Of a stretch of DNA of 64,000 nucleotides, positions 1-13,413 are shown piece after piece. The stretch lies in contig OX442434.1 in the NCBI GenBank assembly GCA_949361645.1, forward strand, positions 6,019,929-6,083,928, in the 5' to 3' direction. Origin of the DNA: Spongilla lacustris. Lineage: Eukaryota > Porifera > Demospongiae > Spongillida > Spongillidae. The stretch's first letter is position 1, and each line of letters starts with the position of its first letter. The position numbers and the translations under genes are program-made. The notes beneath the pieces were generated by a model. That model saw only the letters and a program-made list of their open reading frames with translations. It ran no database searches and was not told where the DNA came from.

Positions 1-505
1 CTGGTATATTAAATATTATTATACACATATTCTATAGCCATCTACATGTATACATGTATACAAGGAATATCAGAGGTCATGTACAATCGCATAGTACCTG
101 ATCATGAAGAACACCAAAACATTCAACATTGTCAAGGTAAGTTATGTCTACAACCTATTCATGTAATGGTCATGTTAACAGGCTCAGTTCAGAGATCCAG
201 CTTCTATACTACTTCTAATTAGTCATACATTATTTGCATGGTCAGAGGTATACTGTACATTTGTAGCAATTTATGTATATAGTTTTTGATATTAATAATT
301 AATGCCTTTCAGGTTGTCACCAGGTTCAGTACTGCGCAATCCAAAGCAATTGAATATGTCATCATTTTATGCTCCAGACTCTACTCTGACTTATTAATTT
401 ATTGTACATGTGTGTGTTTATGTATCGGAAAATAGCGTCATAGAGTGCATATGTTAAATGCGTTTTTACACGTCTATCCGCGTCGTATGCTGGCACACGG
501 TACTA
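1..505. other. AT-rich non-coding flank
   Basis: No open frame with recognisable protein content, no RNA gene and no clear repeat was seen. The short open frame near 445-636 runs into the first bases of the palindromic element and looks accidental. The stretch ends at the TA dinucleotide (504-505) that serves as target site for that element. Confidence 0.5.
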
Positions 506-3500
506 CAGTACCCGCTCGCTCCAGCGGTAATTATCACCTTCGCTCCAGCGGAAAAATAATTATATTCACCTGGTACAGAAGAAACTCTTGGTGTACTCAG
601 CAAACCCACCTGTGGTTGACTTCTCCCCTCTCTTGATGGAATTCACTGTTTATACGCGCCTTTGCTGTATACACAGCGCTTCGTAATCCGCCCTTTTCTA
701 AAATTTCATTTCCTTCTCTGCACCCCGCCTACCTGTACTTCTTACTAGTACCTTCATTACATGTAAGATCGAACGCTACGTGTATGCAATACCTGCACGA
801 TCACTTCCTAGCCAGAATAAGAGCTCCAACCTAGCTTTGTTACCTTGTTGGAGGCAGGATGGACACAACCTGAGTACCCAACCCAAAGAAGGAAAGTTTC
901 ACCATATAGTACACTGTTCCTTCTATTTTACCTCACGTGTTCACTTTCTTGATGATGCACATGCACCCTTGTTCTCTTGGTTATGCACCTTAGTTGAGCA
1001 TCTGATCATGTAACACCTCAGGTTGAGAGGACCGGTGTAGGTATGCATTGATAAGGACGTACCTGGAATATCAGTTTCGCTACATAGCCAATCATCTAAA
1101 TTTGGAGCATTAAGGGATAGGTTGAGTACAGTTTTCCTAATCCCACCATACCACAATAACATGAGCACACCATTTTCTGCTATGTGAGGATGAAAAGCAT
1201 GCACGACACAAGAAAAAAAAAGTACAGTGTGTGGAGTGATGATTTTCTTTATGCTCACATGCTCGTGCATTATGCAGCATGTCGATGGAAATGGTCATTT
1301 GGTATGACAAGTGTGTATGGTACCATACAAATTGTAGCTGCAGCATTACATGTCAAAAATGGGATACCTGAAAATGCTTTCTATTTAGGACAGCTTTGCC
1401 AACCATTCATACGGAGAACACAGATCAATTGCGTTCTGGTCACTGGCTCATTGAGGCAGATGGACATTGCGGACAAATGTCTGTGGAGTACGATCAGGTC
1501 AGGCTGGCTGCCACGGGGATCTAAGCTACATGTTGTGCTGCTTCTTTGTATGTGTAGGAACCATACACACTTGTGCATATGCATCTGACCATGTACATCA
1601 ACTAATCTAAAACAGTACAGTACATGTATATTGTATGCACGATGGACATCTGGCTGTTAACATGCCCTTACCCCCTTTGCGGTGTGGAGAACCCTGCCAG
1701 TTTAGCTTCGGGTTTTGGTTATAAACATGCACGTGCCTACTCTGTACAACATGGTTACCTCTTCACTTAAATTTGTATTACTTGAGCCAGTTAGTTTAGT
1801 TCAGCCTTTTGATTTCACTGTGCCACACTGTACACCTGTAATACAATAAGTTAAATATTAGCATTTGATAGTTGTCTCTTTACAAGCACTCAGCATATGC
1901 AGAAACCAACCATCTCCACCAATTTGCTAAAGTACTGTCATGTCAGGTGGTAAATGAGCAAACTGCAAAGCACTGTTGGAGGATGCTATGAAATAGGTGT
2001 ACGTGGATAGCACCAAACCTTTGCATTGGTAGTGTCTTCAAATGCACGGAGAATTGATTTCAAATGCTCATCTTTGCAATGAATTGCAGTGTAGGATGGT
2101 ACTAACCAAGGTAAGAAAAACAGCTAGCCACCAATACCCAGTGTGTGCAATATAGTGTCTCATCCCACCGCGTGTAGGCAAAGCCCCGATATCTAACGTT
2201 GTCGTGTACGTTTAAATCTTCACTTGAACTAAATATAATCAGCATGACAACAGTTCACGTGCGCTGTGGCTGGATCCCAGTGGCTAGCGCACGAAGCTTG
2301 AACTGTGGTCATGTTGAAGACGCCATACAGAGACGGCCGGACCACATATTTATTCACTTGCCTCATACTTTCACACATATGATCCCAAAGCTCCACGACT
2401 GTAGGCAGAGTATGACTGTAGTTTCTGCTGCTGTAAATTCACAGGCATGCAAAGGTGCTCATTCACTAGAAATCAAGACTCGAACCACGATATTCTAATG
2501 AATGAGCACCTTTTCATAATGTTTACAGCATGCGCGGCCGCTATGAGACTGAAGTACGGGCAGTCGTACACACCGCACTTACAGTCGCAAAACGTTGGGA
2601 TCATATGTGTGAAAGTATGAGGCAAGTGAATAAATGTATAGTCTATTAGTGCACGTGTCTTCAACGTGACCACAGTTCAAGCTTCGTGAGCTAGCCACAG
2701 GGATCCAGCCACAGCGCACGTGAACTGTTGTCATGCTGATTATATTTAGTTCAAGTGAAGATTTAAACGTACATGACAACGTTATCGGGGCTTTGCCTAC
2801 ACGCGGTGGGATGAGACACTATATTGCACACACTGGGTATTGGTGGCTAGCTGTTTTTCTTACCTTGGTTAGTACCATCCTACACTGCAATTCATTGCAA
2901 AGATGAGCATTTGAAATCAATTCTCCGTGCATTTGAAGACACTACCAATGCAAAGGTTTGGTGCTATCCACGTACACCTATTTCATAGCATCCTCCAACA
3001 ATGCTTTGCAGTTTGCTCATTTACCACCTGACATGACAGTACTTTAGCAAATTGGTGGAGATGGTTGGTTTCTGCATATGCTGAGTGCTTGTAAAGAGAC
3101 AACTATCAAATGCTAATATTTAACTTATTGTATTACAGGTGTACAGTGTGGCACAGTGAAATCAAAAGGCTGAACTAAACTAACTGGCTCAAGTAATACA
3201 AATTTAAGTGAAGAGGTAACCATGTTGTACAGAGTAGGCACGTGCATGTTTATAACCAAAACCCGAAGCTAAACTGGCAGGGTTCTCCACACCGCAAAGG
3301 GGGTAAGGGCATGTTAACAGCCAGATGTCCATCGTGCATACAATATACATGTACTGTACTGTTTTAGATTAGTTGATGTACATGGTCAGATGCATATGCA
3401 CAAGTGTGTATGGTTCCTACACATACAAAGAAGCAGCACAACATGTAGCTTAGATCCCCGTGGCAGCCAGCCTGACCTGATCGTACTCCACAGACATTTG

Positions 3501-4468
3501 TCCGCAATGTCCATCTGCCTCAATGAGCCAGTGACCAGAACGCAATTGATCTGTGTTCTCCGTATGAATGGTTGGCAAAGCTGTCCTAAATAGAAAGCAT
3601 TTTCAGGTATCCCATTTTTGACATGTAATGCTGCAGCTACAATTTGTATGGTACCATACACACTTGTCATACCAAATGACCATTTCCATCGACATGCTGC
3701 ATAATGCACGAGCATGTGAGCATAAAGAAAATCATCACTCCACACACTGTACTTTTTTTTTCTTGTGTCGTGCATGCTTTTCATCCTCACATAGCAGAAA
3801 ATGGTGTGCTCATGTTATTGTGGTATGGTGGGATTAGGAAAACTGTACTCAACCTATCCCTTAATGCTCCAAATTTAGATGATTGGCTATGTAGCGAAAC
3901 TGATATTCCAGGTACGTCCTTATCAATGCATACCTACACCGGTCCTCTCAACCTGAGGTGTTACATGATCAGATGCTCAACTAAGGTGCATAACCAAGAG
4001 AACAAGGGTGCATGTGCATCATCAAGAAAGTGAACACGTGAGGTAAAATAGAAGGAACAGTGTACTATATGGTGAAACTTTCCTTCTTTGGGTTGGGTAC
4101 TCAGGTTGTGTCCATCCTGCCTCCAACAAGGTAACAAAGCTAGGTTGGAGCTCTTATTCTGGCTAGGAAGTGATCGTGCAGGTATTGCATACACGTAGCG
4201 TTCGATCTTACATGTAATGAAGGTACTAGTAAGAAGTACAGGTAGGCGGGGTGCAGAGAAGGAAATGAAATTTTAGAAAAGGGCGGATTACGAAGCGCTG
4301 TGTATACAGCAAAGGCGCGTATAAACAGTGAATTCCATCAAGAGAGGGGAGAAGTCAACCACAGGTGGGTTTGCTGAGTACACCTAGAGTTTCTTCTGTA
4401 CCAGGTGAATATAATTATTTTTCCGCTGGAGCGAAGGTGATAATTACCGCTGGAGCGAGCGGGTACTG
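506..4468. mobile_element. Giant palindromic (foldback) DNA element, about 3.96 kb
   Basis: Two arms of nearly 2 kb are reverse complements of one another around a centre at about 2487. Open frames at 1184-1588 (+) and 3386-3790 (-) give identical products, as do 780-1013 (+) and 3961-4194 (-). The termini are CAGTACCCGCTCGCTCC on the left and its reverse complement on the right, each flanked by TA (504-505 and 4469-4470). This fits a TA target duplication as in Tc1/mariner-type insertions. Arm identity is almost complete on the outside and decays near the centre (roughly 2320-2650), where unrelated bases are interspersed. No transposase domain is visible, so it is probably non-autonomous. 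The small open frames inside are most likely by-products. An assembly inversion artefact is possible, but the clean TA-flanked ends argue for a real element. Confidence 0.85.
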
Positions 4469-4597
4469 TAGCTAGTTTTAATTGCGGCAATGAAATTCAT
4501 GTTTGCTTAGCCGTACGGCTAAACATATTCATCTCAAAGTAATAATTCCGCAGGAATGTGCGGCTGAGGAATGTGGGGCTAACTTCCACACGGTCAG

Positions 4598-5082
4598 ACG
4601 CTCTTATTTTCGTGGTTGACAGTAATGACCGTGAACGGATATCTGAGTGTCGTGACGAACTGCAGAGATTTTTGTGTGAAGACGAGCTAAGAGATAGCAT
4701 ATTACTCGTTCTGGCAAACAAGCAAGACCTCCCAAATGCAATGAGTGTTCAAGAAATTACAGACAAGTTAGGGTTAAATGCCCTAAAAGACAGGCTATGG
4801 TGTAAGCCGGTGTACCCATGCATGTAAATTAGAGTGGAACCTAAAGCATTTGCATTCCATAAATATGCAGGCATTCAGAGTGCAAGTGCCACAAGTGGAG
4901 ATGGTCTGTATGAAGGGCTGGACTGGTTGAAGAACACACTCTCAAAGAAGAAAACACTAACTCAGCCCCTCACAGAGATAACAAAGTCAGCTTCAGACAC
5001 TGTATCCAAACCAGGCCTCCTGTCCTCTTGGCTATCTTCTATTGGTGGCTATTTTCATAGCAGCACTGTGGTCACTGCATGA
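4598..5082 (+). pseudogene. 5'-truncated ARF-like GTPase copy
   Basis: This segment duplicates the last two exons and the intervening intron of the intact ARF-like gene at 5888-6831. It keeps the VVDSNDRER block, the NKQD guanine-specificity motif, the splice donor and acceptor of the last intron (about 4807 to 4870), the [12 protein letters not shown] block (here SATSGDGL) and the same C-terminal tail ending at 5082. It lacks the exons encoding the N-terminus, P-loop, switch I and the DxxG region, so it cannot make a complete GTPase. A Tyr at the splice-spanning codon has become Cys. The bases before 4598 do not match the intact gene. The copy lies 130 bases downstream of the palindromic element, so loss of the 5' part could be linked to that insertion, but this is inference. 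Confidence 0.75.
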
Positions 5083-5887
5083 ACATTGCATTTGTCATGC
5101 AGTTTTCATCATTTATAGACATATGTGTCAACTGATGGAATTAACTGCATGTCCTTCAGGATCAGTAAGTATAGCTTGCATTTATGTGCTAGTACACTTA
5201 ATTGGCATAAGCTAGGAACTATATGACCATGCATATCGCTGTTCAATCTTAGAATCATCCTGCGCATAATAATTTTTTAGACATTCTTCAGTGCTATGTT
5301 TAGATATGGGTACAGTCGTACTCGGCACAGCTCAAAGTAATGAACGGAGTTGGGGCTGATTTATACTTCTATAGAACCAGTATTGTTTAATACCGCGAAT
5401 ATTGTGGAAAGATTTGCCTCAATACAATCGTCTGATCTATTATAACTCCAGCAAGGAATTCATAGCACAGGCATTTTGGTCTTAGCTGTACTTTTAAGAA
5501 CATCAGTTGTAAATGCCTGCTGAGGTTTCTTGTTGCCACAATAAAAAGAAGACATATTGTGGATCTTTTGGAAAGCGATAATTGGCAGCGTAACCGCCCG
5601 AGCTAGGGTGGAATTCACCATACATGTTCTCAGGTTCCTATCAAAAAGTGATTGCTGTTTCAGTATTAAAAGCGTTGCTTTCTTTCCAGTAATAAGAATG
5701 AATACACAGTAAATGAATATATTAATCACGCGATAACCTTTGGTGACATGGCTATATATAGCCTGTTTTATGACGTCATCACAAATGCCACGTAAACCAT
5801 AGAGACGTAGGCCACCTGATAGCAATAAAAGGAGCTCAGAAGCAGCCATTTCAACAACAAAAAAACCCTAGTTGAAACTTTGAAAGG
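5083..5887. other. Intergenic region; possible upstream ARF promoter and minus-strand ORF
   Basis: A minus-strand open frame (5460-5849) would begin 38 bases from the ARF start and encode 129 residues with a hydrophobic stretch near residues 40-55. It resembles nothing I recognise and could be chance, or the first exon of a divergent gene. If real, the two genes would share a short promoter. No other feature is supported here. Confidence 0.25.
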
Positions 5888-6831
<944 letters not shown>

Positions 6832-7006
6832 ACATTTAATTTAGATCTGTTGCCGCGTAATGTCTTGTACATACCGCAGTATGAAAATCAGGCCGATATA
6901 TTTGTTTGGTAAATCAGTGCTGAGCACAGAAATGGATATGTAAATGCATGAACTTGTGCTACACGCAGTGCATGCCAAGATCTATTGATGTAGTACAAAC
7001 ATTCAT

Positions 7007-8007
7007 GGTGGCGTATCCAGGATTTCTGTGGGGGGGGGGGGGGGGGGGGGGGGGTGCTGGAAGGGGAGGTCCCGGCCAGGTGGAGTGTGCGGGAGGGGGG
7101 ATGTGCCCCCTCCCGCGCCAAGCGCGGAAACTTTTGAAGAAATATTGTATTTGGTTTATGAAGCCTCATGGTTTCACATGCACCATGCAGTAGCAGCTTT
7201 GCAATAAATATTATAATTTTAATTATAATAATATTATACATATAGCTGTCAGTACAACAAACATAATATTAATTATATCATATTCAATTTGGTTAATTAG
7301 TTTTGTCATAGGCTGTATTTCTATTTATATTTTACTTAGAAGTCTTTTGATTTCCACACTTATGAGGACAGCATTATGTTATAGCATCAACATGGAAATA
7401 ATGAAACTGAGCAAAGATGCATGCAGCAAGAAATTGTTTTCAATCATTCAAGATGTTCTCTATTTGCAGTTTTTGTGGATTACGCCTACAAAATTCATCA
7501 ATAGCTGCTGATATGTCTACAGGTATGTCATAGTAAGAAGTGTTAATCCTGACAATCTCTGCATTGTCATAGAAGATCTAAGAGAAGTCTTGATTTGTTT
7601 CAGATAGCTAAAGGATCTCTCTGCAGAGCAACTAGTTACTGGAAGAGTGCACAAGATACCGACTAAAGCTTTGATATTAGGGTACATGGAAGTGATTTGT
7701 GGTAGAGTTGTAGTAGGATTAGATGGTAGACTACTCTGTGTGTTGCCACTTTATTTTCCAGCAATCTAACAAATGGTAATTTTACCTATATTGGGTGAAG
7801 AGACATCGTCACTTGAAACAGCCAATGAGGTCGCGGCACTTAGTGGCACTGCTTTCGATGTTTGGAAGTGCTTCAAAATCGACATGATTAAATACTTGCG
7901 GCAGCTAATTATTTAATAATACAAAAGTATAATTTTAAATAATTTTAGCACCTATGGCCAAGGGGGGTGCTCAAGCACCCAGAGCACCCTCTCTGGATAT
8001 GCCACTG
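7007..8007. mobile_element. hAT-type non-autonomous element with poly-G near its left end
   Basis: The left end reads TGGCGTATCCAGGATTT followed by a long G run (about 7030-7054). The right end is GGATATGCCACTG. These are inverted copies of the CAGTGGCRTATCCAG-type terminus typical of hAT MITEs. The right half carries the GGGGTGCTCAAGCACC motif also found at the right end of the element at 39170-39420. No transposase remains. The interior (7200-7950) is AT-rich without recognisable genes. Confidence 0.6.
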
Positions 8008-8028
8008 ATTCATGACCAGCTTGGCCTT

Positions 8029-8555
8029 TACAGGCAGTGGACATGTACAGGCAGTGGACATGTACAGGCAGTGGACATGTACAGGCAGTGGACATGTACA
8101 GGCAGTGGACATGTACAGGCAGTGGACATGTACAGGCAGTGGACATGTACAGGCAGTGGACATGTACAGGCAGTGGACATGTACAGGCAGTGGACATGTA
8201 CAGGCAGTGGACATGTACAGGCAGTGGACATGTACAGGCAGTGGACATGTACAGGCAGTGGACATGTACAGGCAGTGGACATGTACAGGCAGTGGACATG
8301 TACAGGCAGTGGACATGTACAGGCAGTGGACATGTACAGGCAGTGGACATGTACAGGCAGTGGACATGTACAGGCAGTGGACATGTACAGGCAGTGGACA
8401 TGTACAGGCAGTGGACATGTACAGGCAGTGGACATGTACAGGCAGTGGACATGTACAGGCAGTGGACATGTACAGGCAGTGGACATGTACAGGCAGTGGA
8501 CATGTACAGGCAGTGGACATGTACAGGCAGTTGACATGTACAGGCAGTGGACTTG
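8029..8555. repeat. 17-bp minisatellite, about 31 copies
   Basis: The unit TACAGGCAGTGGACATG repeats head-to-tail with almost no variation. Because 17 is not a multiple of three and the unit lacks stops in any frame, both strands stay open in every frame across the array and give artificial 17-residue peptide repeats. There is no evidence that any of these is translated. The array starts about 20 bases after the right end of the hAT-type element. Confidence 0.95.
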
Positions 8556-8921
8556 TGGCACCAGCTGGACTGACTAATCACCTACACTATAGTAGACACA
8601 CTGATAAAGTGGGGACATGTTCTGTGTAACACAGAGGGCTTTTCATTTGTCAACAGTATATATTCTCCCTGTGAAGCCTCCTGCATGGCTGTCTGTAATG
8701 CCATCTGAGGACTGTTGTGGCTTAGCTTGGACCTGTCCAGGAGCTCCACTGAAAGTGACCCTTTGGTCACCATGTCAACATCTGCAAGCTGCAATTGTAT
8801 GCAATATAAAATAAAATAAAACTATGGTTATTATTATTATAGGGATATTCACAATACATGTACTATCAATAATTATGTACATAAATTAAATAAGTCTACA
8901 CATAACACCACTAAACTACAG

Positions 8922-9490
8922 CTATAACACTAATGTTACTATTATACATCCAAAATTAATGTCATTAAATGCAGATGATGGCAGGTATGATTGCATCAGA
9001 ATAACTCCAGCATTGGCCCGTACCAGAATCATGCTGAGACGACCATAGAGGGTGGCCAGAGCTCTTGACTTGGTGGAAAGATAGCCAGGCATGATGCACA
9101 GTGGAAAACACCTCAATGGCTTCAGCTCCCCATGCACCATAGGTTTCCACCACTAAAGGAATGCACCGCCAGCCTAACTGTTTGCACTTAGCATCATTTT
9201 GCAAGTGCTTCCTTTTCTCTGCAGCTCTAGCAGCCACATCAGATGACATGCCCGCTTCCACAACTAACGATGAATTTAGCGGGGATGTCACACTGATGCC
9301 AAATGCTGCAGAGGCACTACCATCCCAGTTGGAGGCTAAGATGTCAGCTGGTCTAGTATGATTTGTCCAGCCCCCAGCCACATCCATGAGCTGATAAAGA
9401 TGCATGGCGGAATGTGATGAACAATGCATTTCGAAGCATGTTGTGCCTGTTTGTTACATCCCCTCCACACTTGCAGGTTGTACAGTGATG
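8922..9490 (-). pseudogene. Degraded retroelement ORF C-terminal fragment
   Basis: The minus strand carries pieces of a protein tail often found after retroelement reverse transcriptases in invertebrates: a Cys-rich CTTCKCGGD block followed by RHNMLR, then RPADIL, a central AAFGISVTSPL, and LSMILVRANAGVIL. These pieces lie in different frames, with shifts near 9375 and 9060, so the copy cannot make one protein. The upstream catalytic reverse-transcriptase core is not present in this window. The family assignment is from pattern memory and is moderate. Confidence 0.55.
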
Positions 9491-9938
9491 GCCTAAAGTG
9501 TCCAATGGTTATTAATAATTCATAATTATAATGATAGTGGCAGAGACTTGCCTTCTAGCCAGCTTTGGGTTAGGCCACACACAACCCGACTTCTGAACAT
9601 GATGTTAGATAGATCATACCCAGCAGACATCATGGTCCCCCCCCCCACGCCCACTGGTGCAAGCTATGAACATGTCTTTATGTCACATCACCACTGAAGC
9701 CTTTGAGGCGTCATGTTCAATTTCAGCTCATTAGTTTTCTCCGTATACGTAAAAAAATTTTTTAAAAATAAATATATGCATTTTGTATTTATAAACCACC
9801 TTCTGATGCTGGTACTATCGAGCATTTACTTCTTGTTTGTTATATCTTATTTTATATTACATGTGAATCGATAAAAGCAATGTGCGTGGGAGGAAGCAAA
9901 AGAACGCTCCTTATTAGGATTTTTTTTTTGGTGGGGAT
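9491..9938. other. Intergenic region upstream of USP44/49-like gene
   Basis: Apart from a short C run near 9640, this is AT-rich sequence with no recognisable gene or repeat. It should contain the promoter of the plus-strand gene starting at 9939, but I see no convincing core element. Confidence 0.3.
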
Positions 9939-11603
9939 ATGGAGTCATGCGCACACGTTAAACAGGTTCGTCTAGGGGTAGATCGATCGTTCCTAAACCC
10001 TCGGACGTGGACATGTACTGTTTGTGGCACAACTGATAGCGTATGGGTAAGTGTCTTTAACTAGTCAGTGTACCTGCATAGGTGACTGACCTCTCTCTCC
10101 CTCCGGGCCCGTCTCTATATTTTAGGCTTGTTTGTTGTGCAGCCACATTGGGTGTGGACGAGACTCTTGCGGGCACGCCCTTCAGCACTTTGATTCAACC
10201 AAAGTAAGCGAATACATGTAGCTCTAGAGGCTTTTAACCGCTTTGTATCCACACCCCACACCCCTTATTTTAGCATCCAATTGCCATCGAGATTAACCAC
10301 GGATATGTCCATTGGTAAGCGATGCGGTTTTTTAAACGGAACTCTCCTAGTATCGTGTTTCGTTTCGGCAGCTACATGTGTGACGACTACATTCTGAACG
10401 ACAACCCACAATGCGACCTTGAGTTGATCCGAGGCCTCCTTCTCCAGGTGTCGTCACAGCGATACCACGAGTCCCGAACGCGAAGCGGGAAGGTCATAAA
10501 ACCCTCTGTCGTCTACAGTCGAAGCGAAAGCAGGTCAGTCGAATTGGAAAATACTGGGTTGCGTGACTGCGGCTCGTGTATTCAGGTTGGAGCGAACCAT
10601 ATCGCACGCCGCTGACAAAAAATCCACAGCGCTGAGCCATTGGAGGTGAGATTCACAAGCATAGCTTTTAAAAATATATTTTGATGGAAGCAATTATACT
10701 TAAATCGCAAAGGTCCGTCCTACTGACCAAAGTTTTCAGCGCTTGGCATCTGTGTGCAGCGGGTTCGAAGAAGGTACAGAGGGTACTTTATTAATAGTAA
10801 TTTGGAAATTCCTTTGATCAACTCTATCAGACAGTGGCACCGCCTGCTGCTGCTGCTGCTCCCCCTATCCCCCCTCCACCCCCTCCTCTCCCTTCTCTCC
10901 CTTCTCCATCGAAGCGGAAGCGCCCTCTGGTACCTGGGATGACCGGGATCCGTAACCTAGGCAACACTTGTTACATGAATGCAGTGCTGCAGTCACTTGG
11001 GTAAGTTTCATTTCAATTTTTTGCAATTGGGTCCAGTGTTTGTAATTGCCATAGGTAACATCACTTCATCTCAAACCCCCCCCCCCCGCCCCACCCACCC
11101 TCCTGCACCAACAATCCTTCCCACCTCATCCAATTAATCACAACATGACCCCAAACCCAACACTTCCTATGAACACAGGATGCATAAAATCTAGTGCCCT
11201 TATTTTGGCCGATAACTATATAGTCTTTGACCATCCATTAGGAGCCACTCTTCCCTACAAGCTTGATACATGTAACAAATACTTTGAAACAAGAGTATGT
11301 AACGATGGCCTAAACAGTTTTGGTTTCGTTTTCATTCTCCCCATAGACACCATCTTCCCAATTCTCCAATAGACACCATTTCTCCCACTTTCCCATGCAC
11401 ACCATCTCGCATAGACACCATCTCTTCCATTCTCCTACTTTCCCGTACACACCATCTCTTCACCATAGACACTATCTCTTCCATTCTCCCACTCTTCCCA
11501 TAGACACTTGGCCTATCTACGTGAGTGCTTTCGTAACCTTGTGAGTGCCAACACAGACAGCACTGCCCTCTTCAGCAGACAGACTACTGTTGAGTGTTTC
11601 CAG
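9939..11603 (+). CDS. USP44/USP49-like ubiquitin hydrolase, N-terminal part only
   Basis: Exons 9939-10046, 10126-10203, 10274-10314, 10372-10533, 10740-10773, 10831-11000 and 11504-11603 join in phase. The first four encode a UBP-type zinc finger ([40 protein letters not shown]), which in this family binds the free C-terminus of ubiquitin. A Pro-rich linker follows, then the catalytic Cys box [18 protein letters not shown]. The arrangement and the [12 protein letters not shown] zinc-finger end match USP44/USP49, nuclear deubiquitinases that act on histone H2B and at the spindle checkpoint. The frame then enters an intron that runs into the 199-base gap. No His box or other downstream catalytic block appears before the convergent gene at 13756. 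The C-terminal two thirds are therefore missing, by assembly error or by true truncation. Confidence 0.8.
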
Positions 11604-11738
11604 GTAACTAAGATGAGGACACTTGGTTCGCCTAACCTCACCTCCTGTACCTCCCTCCCCTCACCTTTTCACCTTCTCCCTTCCCTTCCTTCCTCACCGT
11701 TCACCCTCTCCTTCCCTTCCTTCCTTCCTCCCTCACCN

Positions 11739-11937
11739 NNNNNNNNNNNNNNNNNNNNNNNNNNNNNNNNNNNNNNNNNNNNNNNNNNNNNNNNNNNNNN
11801 NNNNNNNNNNNNNNNNNNNNNNNNNNNNNNNNNNNNNNNNNNNNNNNNNNNNNNNNNNNNNNNNNNNNNNNNNNNNNNNNNNNNNNNNNNNNNNNNNNNN
11901 NNNNNNNNNNNNNNNNNNNNNNNNNNNNNNNNNNNNN
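11739..11937. other. Assembly gap (N run)
   Basis: The stretch is all N, bordered on the left by CCTTCC-type low-complexity sequence. It probably hides at least part of the missing USP44/49-like exons. Confidence 0.95.
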
Positions 11938-12837
11938 TATTTAGTTATAGATAGTTTAGAGAACTGTCTATGGTTAAAATGTACACATTTCCTCTTTCAC
12001 AAACAAGAGTAAAAAAAACCCATAACTATTCCTTACTGCGGGGTTAAGTAACGAAATTATCGAAGTCGTATTAGCCCCAATGCCAGCACTCACGCCAGCT
12101 ACCACAATACTAATCTCCGGTCTGGCTTCTGTTGAATTGGTAGTGTCACTGAACAGATTCATCCAACAGATAGGAGAAAGTGCCATTCAGGCCATGATAT
12201 GCAGTAAAGGTGACTTTGTTTTATATTTGTGACTCAATCATTTTTCTACAATGTACTAAATTTAAATCACTATGTTATATGCTTTTTGCAAAAATGGCAA
12301 CAGTGTGCAGTAATTGTTTCCAACTATTTATTTTCTGTGAGTATGCAGCAACACAATGTTCTGTACAAAATAATTCTTGTGTTGAAAATCTGACTAATTA
12401 AATTAGCCATGCTGCTGTTGTCAAAGCCTTATAAACTCCTACTGCAATTAAGAAAACTTGTATTGAAATGTACAGCCAGGTAAACTGGTATTCCAATCCA
12501 ATCTTCAATGCCAGCATGAGAATTTAGTGCACTCACAGCAAACGGTTGCTGCCATTTCCTTCTTTTGCGCACCAGTAACAATGATTTGATGACTACTGTG
12601 TCATGGAATATTCATTGTAAAATCTTCAATAGGGTGATGCTGAAAATTGACATTTACGGTAGAGGATAGACCTACATGTAATTGATGGAGAACACATTCA
12701 TTATCAGTTTGATTGTGGATCTTTGACGCTGTGTATAAGCAAGGTAATGTACTGTAGGCCAACATTTAGATGTATGGAGTGATTATATGTTGGTCCACTT
12801 TTGCAACCAGACCCTGTGCATCAAACCAGTTCGGGCC
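11938..12837. other. Non-coding sequence after gap
   Basis: Short open frames here (11974-12186 minus, 12210-12401 plus) show no recognisable domain. No deubiquitinase His-box exon was found on the plus strand. The region leads into the 32-bp tandem array. Confidence 0.35.
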
Positions 12838-13413
12838 ACATACCTCCTTAAGGCTAACACAGTACCATTACATACCTCCTTAAGGCTAACACAGTACCAT
12901 TACATACCTCCTTAAGGCTAACACAGTACCATTACATACCTCCTTAAGGCTAACACAGTACCATTACATACCTCCTTAAGGCTAACACAGTACCATTACA
13001 TACCTCCTTAAGGCTAACACAGTACCATTACATACCTCCTTAAGGCTAACACAGTACCATTACATACCTCCTTAAGGCTAACACAGTACCATTACATACC
13101 TCCTTAAGGCTAACACAGTACCATTACATACCTCCTTAAGGCTAACACAGTACCATTACATACCTCCTTAAGGCTAACACAGTACCATTACATACCTCCT
13201 TAAGGCTAACACAGTACCATTACATACCTCCTTAAGGCTAACACAGTACCATTACATACCTCCTTAAGGCTAACACAGTACCATTACATACCTCCTTAAG
13301 GCTAACACAGTACCATTACATACCTCCTTAAGGCTAACACAGTACCATTACATACCTCCTTAAGGCTAACACAGTACCATTACATACCTCCTTAAGGCTA
13401 ACACAGTACCATT
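12838..13413. repeat. 32-bp tandem repeat, 18 copies
   Basis: The unit begins CATACCTCCTTAAGGCTAAC and ends with ACAGTACCATTA. It repeats head-to-tail about 18 times with essentially no divergence, which implies recent expansion or ongoing homogenisation. No open frame runs through it. It lies between the USP44/49-like gene and the convergent ThiF-like gene. Confidence 0.95.

Noticed and set aside
941..4033. Protein-coding genes in the first palindrome (109-134 residue ORFs)
   Set aside because: They appear in mirror copies only because the DNA is palindromic. There is no recognisable domain and opposite-strand ORFs overlap.
7954..8629. Six overlapping 165-209 residue ORFs in the 17-bp array
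   Set aside because: They are the forced consequence of a stop-free 17-bp unit. There are no start context, splice partners or family similarity.
12838..13413. CRISPR-like array
   Set aside because: Units are contiguous without unique spacers, in an animal genome; it is a tandem repeat.
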